From: CAIZGX01 sp044371675
Lineage (GTDB): Bacteria > Bacteroidota > Bacteroidia > Flavobacteriales_D > Sanyastnellaceae
Direction: 5' to 3'
NCBI GenBank assembly: GCA_044371675.1
Contig: JBILTF010000013.1
Location: 1 to 33,900 of the forward strand
Length of the DNA: 33,900 nt
Shown here: positions 1 through 8,400 of the stretch, piece by piece
How the letters are laid out: each line of letters begins with the position of its first letter
Position numbering within the stretch: position 1 is the first letter of the stretch
The notes under the pieces: generated by a model
What the model saw: only the letters and a program-made list of their open reading frames with translations
Told to the model about the DNA's origin: nothing
Database searches by the model: none
Position numbers and translations under genes: made by a program

Positions 1-46
1 AGAATGATATGAAAAGAAAACAAAGAAATATCAGGGGTTTTGTCAT
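1..46 (-). CDS. 5' end of an exported protein (partial)
   Basis: Reading the minus strand from the ATG at 46-44 gives 15 residues, MTKPLIFLCFLFISF, before the window ends. One lysine followed by a run of hydrophobic residues looks like the start of a Sec or lipoprotein signal peptide. A perfect -7 box lies 21 bases upstream (68-75), in the gap after the large gene that ends at 123, so this gene probably has its own promoter as well as possible read-through from that gene. Nothing can be said about the mature protein. Confidence 0.55.
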   Translation of the reverse strand, partial: MTKPLIFLCFLFISF

Positions 47-67
47 TTTCCAATAAGTATGTTACCT

Positions 68-75
68 CAAAGTTA
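68..75 (-). promoter_or_regulatory. -7 promoter box for the partial gene at 46
   Basis: The minus strand reads TAACTTTG, a perfect match to the Bacteroidetes -7 consensus TAnnTTTG. A TTG that could serve as the -33 element lies at 96-94, 18 bp upstream. The expected transcript start near 63 leaves a short leader before the ATG at 46. Confidence 0.55.
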
Positions 76-122
76 AGCGAATCAGATTGAATTCAATTCA
101 ATGAAAATTATTCTAACGTCAC

Positions 123-3100
123 TTATTGAATTCCTAATTCTTTTTTCGCTTCAGGTACTGTTATTCTTTTTCCATTTTTGTATGCCGTTATAAATGCATC
201 CGGAATTCCATTGGCCCGAACAAAATCACGTTGCTTAACGACTTCAGCTATTGTTTGGAATTTTCCACTTGTATAGCGAACTTGTCCATTAGCAAGTTTT
301 TCTACATGCAAATCAGAATAGGTGTTAAGAACGGGATTTCTTGAAGGCTTGGCGTAAACACCAACTTGCACCGTAAAGAAAACACCTTGGGTTTTTTCAA
401 TCAGATTAGCAGGAACCGCTAATGCATCTGGGTAATAGTTTAAATCTGCTGCTGGCGCAGTTGCAGTATTCGCTGGCGGTGTAGCATCAACATTCATAGA
501 CGCGCGCTCTGTAGCGGTCATGAGCTCACTGTATCGAACACGCTCGCGATTCTTGTAAGCAACAATGAATGCATCGACATATCCCATTTGACGAATTTCA
601 TTGCGCGCTTGAATGGCCTCGGTGTATGATGAGAAAAATCCAGTGCTGTAGCGAATGAAACCATTCGTTTGTCGCTCGGCATAAACAGGTGCAAACTCAC
701 TGAAAGTATTGTTAGCAACCGGTATACGGAAGGCTCCAACTTGAATGGTATAGAACGATCCTTCGGGCAAAGGTATTCCGATAGGAATAGGATTCGCGTC
801 GCTGTAAGCTGAAACTGTTTGCTTTTGATAAAGCGTTTTTTGAATGATCGCTGGAATACTTGTGAATGAACTGGCGTTGCTGGAACTAGCGTTGTTGGAA
901 CTAGCGTTGTTTGAACTAGCGTTGTTTGAACTAGGGTTATTGGAACTAGCGTTGTTTGAACTGGCGTTGTTGGAACTAGCGTTTTTTGAACTGACGTTGT
1001 TTGAATTGACGTTGTTGGCAGTAAGAGTTGTTTTTTCAACTAAAAATTGCAATTCGTTTTTTGCATTTCGCTCAAGTGCAAATGCACGTGCATTTTTTGC
1101 ATAACGTTCAAAGAAATCTGTTTCTGTTTTAGCCGCTGCTCGAAGTTTGGTTGCCTCTTTCATATAGGCCACTGCAGTGTCGTATGCCTTCTTGTCGCTT
1201 AATGTCGCAATACTTGCAGATGCGCTTGTGTTCTTTTTCCAAGCCGATTGAAGATCGATAAGTGAATTCAAATTGTGCTCTGCAATGAGCGAGGCATTCT
1301 TATCCTCTTCTTGCATTTTTTGATACGTCAACTGATTTCTTTGCTCAGTCAATTCGGCAATTGTTTCAGCGGAATTTTCTTCTTTTATTCGACGATTGAT
1401 GGTCTCAATTTCAGTGTAGATTCTTTCAATTTCTGCTTGATTCGAAATTTCAATGTTAGCACCAGTCAATTCTGCGAATATTTTTTCTTTTCGGTAATTC
1501 GTTTGTCTAGGACTATTGATAATAGCAGTTTCTGCCGCAGTGAATGTTTTTGAACTAGCGTTGTTGGAACTAGCGTTGTTGGAACTAGCGTTGTTGGAAC
1601 TGTCGTTGTTAGAACTAGCGTTATTGGAACTGGCGTTGTTGGAACTGACGTTGTTTGAACTATCGTTGTTTGAACTATCGTTGTTTGAACTATCGTTGTT
1701 TGAACTGTCGTTGTTAGAACTGGCGTTGTTAGAACTAGCGTTGTTAGAACTGACGTTGTTTGAACTTGCGTTGTTTGAACTGACGTTGTTTGAACTTGCG
1801 TTATTGGAACTAGGGTTGTTAGAACTGTCGTTGTTGGAAGTTGGATTCTCGTATTGGGAATTTTCTAATGCGGCTGATACACGGTTTTTCGAATCGGCAA
1901 TTTCAATTTTCAGCGACTCAACATTTACAGTGTTGGTTAAGTTTTTGAATTCAGGCTTTACTTCAGGCTGTTTTTCACTCTCTAAATCTTGAAGGAGTTT
2001 CATTAAAACAATGGACTCTTGAAGTTCTAATTCACGAACGCGCAAGTTTTCTTTTTCTGTTTCAATTTCTTCTTGAATCGAAGTGTATTCAACCTCAATT
2101 GCATTTAATTCACTACCCAAACGTTCAATCTCTTTTTTCTTGTTAGTAGCCGACATTTGTTTGCTTACATCATTTGCTTTACTCTCTAAATCTTCTAGTT
2201 CCTTTGTTTTTGTGTTCAAACGAAGTTGGGTGTCGTCGCGCTTTGCTTTGTTGTCGTTAACCTCCGTTTTTGCATTTTCCGATTTCCAAGGAGCTTTCGT
2301 TTCAGTGGACAAACCTTGTGCACTTGCTGGGTTTTTGGCTACATAGTCATTGACAAGGTTTGCTGCGGTTGGCGAATCTTTTTCCGCAAGAGATTCCTTG
2401 ATTTGAGTGTTTGTTATTTGAACGATGTTTAATTTATCGCGAAGTTCTTTTACTCTTCCTTTAGAAATTTCATAGGCGGCTATGGCTGCAGCACTTTTGT
2501 CTTGCGTCGCAATCATATTTTTTCTAGCTGCGACCAATTTCGCACTGTCCGCGATTGATTCAGGTTTCTCGAATCGAAAGGTTTGAAATTCTTCGTATGC
2601 CTCATCTGTTTCCGATAAGGTTTGCTGAACATATTGAAGCAACGATTTTGAAGTTTGCTCTGCTAACAATATTTCACGCTGCAAAACCGCTATAGTTTTT
2701 TCTTGTGAGGAAAGTACCGTGTCTATTTCAATGCGCTGAGTAACCGGAGCAATTTCAGTAGTGTTAGTTCCGGTTGAATTAGAATTGCTTGTATTGGACG
2801 CAATGGAATTGGCTTGGTCCGCAGTGGCATTCACGTCGAGTTGCGATTTGGCCAGAAGCATTTGACGCTGAAGATCTTCAACATTATCGTTCAATGGATC
2901 GTTCCAATAATTCTTTACTTCAACTTTCTCGCGACCTTCTATTTTGGAGTAAACGATTTCCTGACGGAACACCCGAGATCCTTCAGATGGTGGAATTTTA
3001 ACAAGTATTTCATGCACTTGAGGACTTCCTGGAGGTTGAATCTTGTACGTATAATTTCCAGCGGTTGGAATGAAAAGTAAATATTGTCCATTCAATTCAC

Positions 3101-4283
3101 GGGCTTGAGTATCCATGATTTTTCGATTCGTTAAATCATCGAACACTTGAATCTTCGCCTCTGTTTGGTTCACATCTACTCGAGAAATGAATTCACCTTT
3201 GAGGTAGGTGATATTCATGGGTATTCCATTTACGAAAACACGATAGACAAATAGTTTGTCTGGAGAAGTTAAACGGCTACTTGCGAAATAGGCTGTTGTA
3301 TTTAACGAGTCGGTGATGAAGAACAAATCGTCATCGGGAGTATTAATAGCGAAGTCCATATTTATCGCCGGACCGAAATCGTTCATGCTTGTATCCCATT
3401 CACAACGGAAAATATCGTACCCCCCCATACTTCCATGTCCCTTTGAAGCAAAATAGAGTGTACTTCCATTGGGATGCATAAATGCGAAGTCTTCATCGAA
3501 CTCAGTATTAATTGTGCTTTTCAATTTAACGGGTAAAGTGAAGGTGCCGTTCAAACGTGAGGTCATATAAATGTCCTTTCCCGTTATGTCATCTTTCCCT
3601 TTACTTGAAAAGAAAATTTTCTTGCCGTTGTTGGGAAGGAAGAGGACATTTTCTTCCTTCGACTTCAAATCGAGCTTTGACAACAATTCTTTTGGTGTAG
3701 CAATAATTTTCCCAATCGAGGGGTCAATGTTCATGTAACGATAGAAGCTTGATTTTTCCGCTTCGGTTTTTTCAAGTACTTGAACATCCTTAATACTGTT
3801 CATTAGGTTCATTCCAGACTCTGCAGAGAGCTTTTGTGCTTTGCAATCAGATTTGGTGAGTTGTTTTTTTTCTGCCGAGGTTTGGAATTTCTCATATTCA
3901 ACCAAGGCTTCTTTGAAATTGTAGCTTAGGTGGTAAGCTCGCGCCAAGTAATAATGAGTTTCAGGTTCGGTATAGCCTCTTCGAACCCCGTCTTTCATAA
4001 AGAAAATACAATTGTCGCGATCTGTCGTGGCATAAATCCCCGCGGCACCAAAACGAAAGGCATACAAGGGATTGCTTCCGTAGAGCGACACCAGTTGAGA
4101 ATACATGGCATAGGCTTGCACGTAATTTCCTTCCTCAAAAAACACATTCGCCTCGGCGGCTAATGTTTTTTCGTCAATCGGCTTTTGGGCGTGAAGTGTC
4201 CCGAGGCAGATCGTTAAAATGAATATGGAAATTAGTTTTCTAATAGCCTTTATTTTTGTTGGAGTTGTAAAAATACATCGCAA
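123..4283 (-). CDS. PorE-like TPR/PD40/CRD protein with coiled coils, SSNNX repeats and two C-terminal SPOR domains
   Basis: A 1386-residue exported envelope protein. The start read here is TTG at 4283, followed by a basic stretch and a hydrophobic segment ending GTLHAQ (about residues 15-33); no in-frame ATG precedes the signal peptide. Next come a TPR-like region (about 40-135), a PD40/WD40-like propeller (about 210-345, with FFSSKG, FASKGHGSMGGYDIF), and a carboxypeptidase-regulatory-like beta-sandwich (about 358-435). Long coiled-coil stretches (about 470-790 and 920-1010) are split by two Ser/Asn pentapeptide arrays. Two SPOR domains close the protein (about 1174-1245, FYTIQVGAF; about 1294-1375, FFTVQVGVY). 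TPR-PD40-CRD is the order of the T9SS protein PorE, which ends in OmpA; here peptidoglycan binding would come from SPOR domains, which favour denuded glycan strands. An envelope-anchoring or scaffold role is inference. It is divergent from the DUF423 gene, 41 bp away. Confidence 0.85.
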   Translation of the reverse strand: MRCIFTTPTKIKAIRKLISIFILTICLGTLHAQKPIDEKTLAAEANVFFEEGNYVQAYAMYSQLVSLYGSNPLYAFRFGAAGIYATTDRDNCIFFMKDGVRRGYTEPETHYYLARAYHLSYNFKEALVEYEKFQTSAEKKQLTKSDCKAQKLSAESGMNLMNSIKDVQVLEKTEAEKSSFYRYMNIDPSIGKIIATPKELLSKLDLKSKEENVLFLPNNGKKIFFSSKGKDDITGKDIYMTSRLNGTFTLPVKLKSTINTEFDEDFAFMHPNGSTLYFASKGHGSMGGYDIFRCEWDTSMNDFGPAINMDFAINTPDDDLFFITDSLNTTAYFASSRLTSPDKLFVYRVFVNGIPMNITYLKGEFISRVDVNQTEAKIQVFDDLTNRKIMDTQARELNGQYLLFIPTAGNYTYKIQPPGSPQVHEILVKIPPSEGSRVFRQEIVYSKIEGREKVEVKNYWNDPLNDNVEDLQRQMLLAKSQLDVNATADQANSIASNTSNSNSTGTNTTEIAPVTQRIEIDTVLSSQEKTIAVLQREILLAEQTSKSLLQYVQQTLSETDEAYEEFQTFRFEKPESIADSAKLVAARKNMIATQDKSAAAIAAYEISKGRVKELRDKLNIVQITNTQIKESLAEKDSPTAANLVNDYVAKNPASAQGLSTETKAPWKSENAKTEVNDNKAKRDDTQLRLNTKTKELEDLESKANDVSKQMSATNKKKEIERLGSELNAIEVEYTSIQEEIETEKENLRVRELELQESIVLMKLLQDLESEKQPEVKPEFKNLTNTVNVESLKIEIADSKNRVSAALENSQYENPTSNNDSSNNPSSNNASSNNVSSNNASSNNVSSNNASSNNASSNNDSSNNDSSNNDSSNNDSSNNVSSNNASSNNASSNNDSSNNASSNNASSNNASSKTFTAAETAIINSPRQTNYRKEKIFAELTGANIEISNQAEIERIYTEIETINRRIKEENSAETIAELTEQRNQLTYQKMQEEDKNASLIAEHNLNSLIDLQSAWKKNTSASASIATLSDKKAYDTAVAYMKEATKLRAAAKTETDFFERYAKNARAFALERNAKNELQFLVEKTTLTANNVNSNNVSSKNASSNNASSNNASSNNPSSNNASSNNASSNNASSSNASSFTSIPAIIQKTLYQKQTVSAYSDANPIPIGIPLPEGSFYTIQVGAFRIPVANNTFSEFAPVYAERQTNGFIRYSTGFFSSYTEAIQARNEIRQMGYVDAFIVAYKNRERVRYSELMTATERASMNVDATPPANTATAPAADLNYYPDALAVPANLIEKTQGVFFTVQVGVYAKPSRNPVLNTYSDLHVEKLANGQVRYTSGKFQTIAEVVKQRDFVRANGIPDAFITAYKNGKRITVPEAKKELGIQ
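867..1016 (-). repeat. Pentapeptide SSNNX array 2 (15-bp unit, about 9 copies)
   Basis: A tandem 15-bp repeat inside the large SPOR gene, with plus-strand unit close to GAACTAGCGTTGTTG. It encodes about nine SSNNX units at residues about 1089-1139, with X = A, V or P and degenerate edges (NSNNV, SSKNA, SSSNA). The period is a multiple of three, so gain or loss of units keeps the frame. It lies between a helical region and the first SPOR domain. Confidence 0.95.
1551..1838 (-). repeat. Pentapeptide SSNNX array 1 (15-bp unit, 19 copies)
   Basis: 288 bp encoding SNND, then 18 full SSNNX units (X = A, D, V or P), then SS, at residues about 815-910 of the large SPOR gene. Units are nearly identical in DNA and differ mainly at third positions and at the X codon. 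Four D units in a row and alternating A/V units suggest recent slippage or unequal crossing-over. The array separates two coiled-coil regions and probably forms a flexible polar linker. Confidence 0.95.
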
Positions 4284-4324
4284 ATTCGCTAGGATTTTTA
4301 ATTCCTTCTTTAAATATACGAAAA

Positions 4325-4711
4325 ATGAAGAACTCGATTACTGTAGGCGCTCTATTAATGTCATTGGCCGTTGTTTTGGGGGCTTTTGGGTCTCACGGTT
4401 TGAAGAATATTGTTTCAAACTATAGTGTTGAAATTTATAACAAAGCTGTCTATTATCAAGTCATTCATTCTCTAGGAATTTTAGTGACTGCAATTATCTT
4501 GAAAGATGAGAAATCGCTGAGGATTTTGAGAATATTGTTTCTTACAGGTATAGTTGGATTCTCGGGTTCTTTGTACATGCTAACATTTGCAGATGTTTTA
4601 CCTGAAGTCTTAAAGAAAATTATTGGTCCAATAACTCCAATTGGCGGCATGTTCTTCGTTGCATCATGGGTATACTTCGCCATGGCATTTCGTAAGGAGA
4701 CGAATAATTAA
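4325..4711 (+). CDS. DUF423 family small membrane protein
   Basis: 128 residues with about four membrane segments. Family hallmarks seen: an N-terminal LGAFGSHGL motif (about 18-26), YYQVIHSLGIL (about 43-53), GFSGSLYML (about 78-86) and a GPITPIGGMFFVASW block near the C-terminus (about 100-114). This matches the DUF423/YgdD family of inner-membrane proteins of about 120-130 residues, whose function is not established. The gene is divergent from the large SPOR protein gene and ends 56 bp before the peroxiredoxin ATG. The ATG at 4325 begins directly at the first membrane segment, as is usual for the family. I see no clear -7 box in the 41-bp divergent gap. Confidence 0.88.
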   Translation: MKNSITVGALLMSLAVVLGAFGSHGLKNIVSNYSVEIYNKAVYYQVIHSLGILVTAIILKDEKSLRILRILFLTGIVGFSGSLYMLTFADVLPEVLKKIIGPITPIGGMFFVASWVYFAMAFRKETNN

Positions 4712-4744
4712 TATAGAGGTGAACAAATCCTCCTTTGAACGTGT

Positions 4745-4752
4745 TAACTTTG
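4745..4752 (+). promoter_or_regulatory. -7 promoter box for the peroxiredoxin gene
   Basis: TAACTTTG, a perfect match to TAnnTTTG, 15 bp before the ATG at 4768. It lies inside the longer open frame that begins with TTG at 4735, which argues that the ATG at 4768 is the real start. No good -33 TTTG at normal spacing is seen. Confidence 0.6.
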
Positions 4753-4767
4753 CAAAAAATAAAAATT

Positions 4768-5400
4768 ATGTCATCACTAGTTGGGAAAAAAGCGCCATCA
4801 TTTAAGGCGGGAGCAATCACGAACGGAGGAACTGTTGTGAGTGATTTTTCATTGGATCAGTTCATTGGACAGAAGCACGTAGTGTTCTTCTTCTACCCAA
4901 AGGATTTTACATTCGTTTGTCCAACCGAATTGCACGCGTTTCAAGAGAAATTAGCTGAATTTGAATCGCGCGATTGCGCTGTTGTAGCATGCTCTACAGA
5001 TACTGAAGAAAGCCACTGGGGCTGGTTGCAAATGGAAAAGAACGCAGGTGGTATCAAAGGAATTACCTATCCGATTGTTGCCGACGTTTCAAAAACTATT
5101 TCTGATAACTACGGTGTTCTAGCCGGAGAGTATGATTACGATGTTGATGGAAATTTGGTTGCGAACGGACCAATGATTGCTTACCGTGGATTGTTCTTAA
5201 TTGACAAGAATGGTGTGGTTATGCATCAGCTGGTTAACAATTTTCCATTGGGAAGAAATGTTGAGGAGGCCTTGCGTATGGTAGATGCTCTTCAGTTTTT
5301 TGAAGAAAACGGAGAGGTTTGTCCTGCCAATTGGTCGAAAGGAAGCGAAGGTATGAAAGCAAATCACGAGGGTGTTGCTGATTATTTGGCAAAGCACTAA
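4768..5400 (+). CDS. Typical 2-Cys peroxiredoxin (AhpC/Prx1 type)
   Basis: 210 residues from the ATG at 4768 (the frame is open back to a TTG at 4735, but the promoter box sits there). It reduces hydrogen peroxide and organic hydroperoxides with thiol electrons, in the cytoplasm. The peroxidatic site is FTFVCPTEL with Cys51, and the resolving site is GEVCPANW with Cys185, which defines the typical 2-Cys dimer type. YPKDFTFVCPTE and YPIVADVSKTIS are standard AhpC/TSA blocks, and the C-terminal extension is present, as in overoxidation-sensitive enzymes. No ahpF-like reductase is adjacent. A terminator follows 17 bp after the stop, so the gene is probably a single transcript from its own promoter. 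Confidence 0.95.
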   Translation: MSSLVGKKAPSFKAGAITNGGTVVSDFSLDQFIGQKHVVFFFYPKDFTFVCPTELHAFQEKLAEFESRDCAVVACSTDTEESHWGWLQMEKNAGGIKGITYPIVADVSKTISDNYGVLAGEYDYDVDGNLVANGPMIAYRGLFLIDKNGVVMHQLVNNFPLGRNVEEALRMVDALQFFEENGEVCPANWSKGSEGMKANHEGVADYLAKH

Positions 5401-5417
5401 TTCCAAATAAATTGAAT

Positions 5418-5443
5418 AAAAAGGGCTCGCAAGAGCCCTTTTT
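5418..5443 (+). terminator. Rho-independent terminator after the peroxiredoxin gene
   Basis: The stem AAAAAGGGCTC (5418-5428) pairs with GAGCCCTTTTT (5433-5443) around a GCAA tetraloop, followed by more T residues. It separates the peroxiredoxin gene from the propeller gene at 5482. Confidence 0.88.
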
Positions 5444-5481
5444 TTATTGTGTGAATTTATTTGTGACGTATTCTTGTAATT

Positions 5482-8400
5482 ATGATGAAACGTATATTTT
5501 CTTTGGTCTTTGTGAGTTTAATATCAGCAAGCATTGTTGCTCAGAATCATCCTATGTGGACCGACTTCATGCACAGCGATATTTCTGTGTTCGATTTTAT
5601 TTCGGAAATGAATGCCGCTTGGCCTCAGCGCCCAACGGAGCGTGGGCAAGGGTACAAGCCTTTGGAGCGTTTCAAATGGTTAATGGAAACACATGCCGAT
5701 GAAAACGGAAAGATGTTGAATGGTAGAGAGACTTTGGAACTTTGGACAGCCCTGAAGAATTACACAGGACATCGATCTTTATCGGGCAATTGGTATCCAT
5801 TAGGTCCTATTATCGACGGCGTAACTACCCGAGAAAATATTGAAGGTGTTGGCCGAGTTTCATGCATTGCCTTTCATCCTACGAACGAGCAAATTATGCT
5901 TGTGGGTACTCCTGCTGGTGGATTATGGAAATCGACGAATGGAGGTGCCACCTGGACTTCAAATACAGATGATTTGCCAACGCTAGGAATAAGTTCTATA
6001 GCTTTCGATCCCCTGAATCCAAGCGTTGTGTATGCTGGTACAGGCGACAGAGACGCTGGAGATTCTCCAGGAATGGGTATGCTTAAAAGTGAAGACGGAG
6101 GCGAGACTTGGAACTTTGTGAATACAGGAATTTCATCCCGTACCGTAGGTGCAATTATTGCCTGCGACGACCAAGCAAGTAGCGTTGTTATTGCTACAGA
6201 CTTAGGTATTAGAAGATCGATTGATGGCGGGGCGACTTGGATACAAGTCTCAACTAACACTTTCTCATATAAAGATTTAGCGCAACATCCAACAGATCAC
6301 AATATACTCTACGCCACTGGTGCGGGAAGATTTTATAGAAGTGAAGATTTCGGTTTAACATGGGCGCAAAGCAACTCGGGTGTTTCAAATGGTACACGCA
6401 TGTGCGTTGCTGTAAATGCTTCTGAACCCGATGCGGTTTATTTACTTCGCACAAATACATACTCATACACAGGTACTTTTAAAAGTGAAGACAAGGGCTT
6501 GACCTTTACTTCCATGAGTACTACTCCAAATATTATGGGTTGGTCTGCAGATGGCTCTAGCACAGGAGGACAAGCGTATTACGACCTCTGTTTAGCTGGC
6601 GACGATTTAAATGCAAACGTTATTTATTGCGGAGGAATACGTTTGAAAAAGAGTGTTGACGGAGGAGTAACTTGGCAAGACATTAATTCGAATTTTGTTC
6701 ACGTGGATCAACACGAAATGGCGATTAATCCCCACAATCATGATCTTTATGTGTGCAACGACGGTGGGCTTTATCGCTATGTGAATAACAGCGAATGGCA
6801 AGATATTTCAAGCGGAATTGTTAGTGGACAAATATATCGAATGGGGCAATCGCCGCATGACGGAGCAAAGGCTTTAAATGGCTTTCAGGACAATGGAACT
6901 ATGGAATTTCAAGGTGCTCGCTGGGCTAGAACAGGCGGTGGTGATGGATTTGAATGTATGTATGATTACGAGGAAGAAGGGCGTAGATATAGCAGTATCT
7001 ATTACGGTCAACTTTACCGCACGTCGAATTCCTTCATCAATCAGAAGTTTGCAGGAAATGGAATCAACGGCATGACGGAAGAAGGTGCATGGAACACTCC
7101 ATATTGTTTGCACCCAGACAGCAGCGCAACCATGTTTGTGGGAATGAAAAATATTTGGAGATCGAAGAACATTAAACATGTTGAAAAGGACTCGATCACA
7201 TGGGAAAAAATATCGACGAGTTTTTTAAGTGCTAATACAACGGATTGCAATCAAATACGCACGCACTATACGAAAGGAAATGTGTTGTACGCATCGAAGG
7301 GTTCTCGTAAAATGGGAAGAACGGATAACGCCATGGGTGACACTGTTGTTTGGCAAAACATAAGTACCTATTTGCCGAATGCGGTTGTAGCTGTGAATGC
7401 CATAGAAACGCACAAAACAGATTCGTTGACCGTTTATATTGCCTTCAATAAAAATGTTTACAAAAGCTTAAACGGCGGAAACTCTTGGACACTGATGACT
7501 CCCAACTTACCGGATGTTGCCGTGAACACGATTGTTACGGACACCTCTTCGGTGCTTGAAAATTTGTATATCGGAACCGATTTAGGAATTTATTATTGGG
7601 ACGCTAGCATGACAGAATGGGTGAATTTCTCAACTGGATTTCCTTATGCTGCTCGAGTGACTGAATTGGAGATTGCATACGATTCACCAAAGCGAATTCG
7701 CGCATCTACATACGGAAGAGGCATGTGGGAAAGTGACTTATACAGCCCAGAGACGAATGTATTTCCAACAAGCGCTGTGTGGAATTCACCAAGTACGTCC
7801 GGTGAGGTAATTGGAACTTTCGATGCAGAGATTTTCTTCTATCGGAATTTGACCAACGTAGATGTCAGCGATTTGACTGTTTCCGATTTTTATATTGAAA
7901 ATGGAACGGTTAATTCTGTTATAGGTGGTCCTTCCAACTACATGATTAATGTTACACCAACGACTTTTGGTCAAGTAATAGTAGTCCTTCCGAGCAATAC
8001 TGCAATCGATAATTTCTTTACAGGAAATGCCGCAAGTGATACATTGAAATTAGTCTTTATGCAGGCACCTTCTGCATTCGGAAGCAAAGGTCCTGGCGGA
8101 GTGGGAGACAGCGACGATCTAGCTTTTTGGATGCGTGCAGATAATGGAGCACTGATGAACGGAGCCCTCTCTGCGAATGACGGTGATCCCGTTTATGTGT
8201 GGCAAGATCAAAGCGGAAACAACAACTCAGCTTCACAAGGAAGCGTGAATCAGCGCCCAACATTCGTTGCAACTAATGGCGTGTATAATCGTCCAGGAAT
8301 TCAATTCGACGGAGATAATGATTACTTGCAAATGAATGATGTCTTGGGTGGAAGAAGTTCCAGTGCGTATTGTGTTGTTGAAACAGATTCTATCTTATTC

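Noticed and set aside
518..1039. Minus-strand 173-codon frame with TTLVQ/TTLVP repeats
   Set aside because: Shifted frame through array 2; explained by repeat composition.
844..1104. Plus-strand frame encoding Leu/Glu/Ala-rich repeats
   Set aside because: It is the stop-free opposite strand of the SSNNX array; the period-15 repeat keeps several frames open. No start context or promoter.
867..1838. CRISPR-like regular repeats
   Set aside because: The period is 15 bp with no unique spacers, and the repeats are in frame within a protein. No cas genes nearby.
1516..1992. Plus-strand 158-codon frame with ELALL repeats
   Set aside because: Same cause: mirror of array 1 inside the large SPOR gene.
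4735..4767. TTG start for the peroxiredoxin
   Set aside because: A perfect -7 box lies within these codons, and the family starts at the ATG at 4768.
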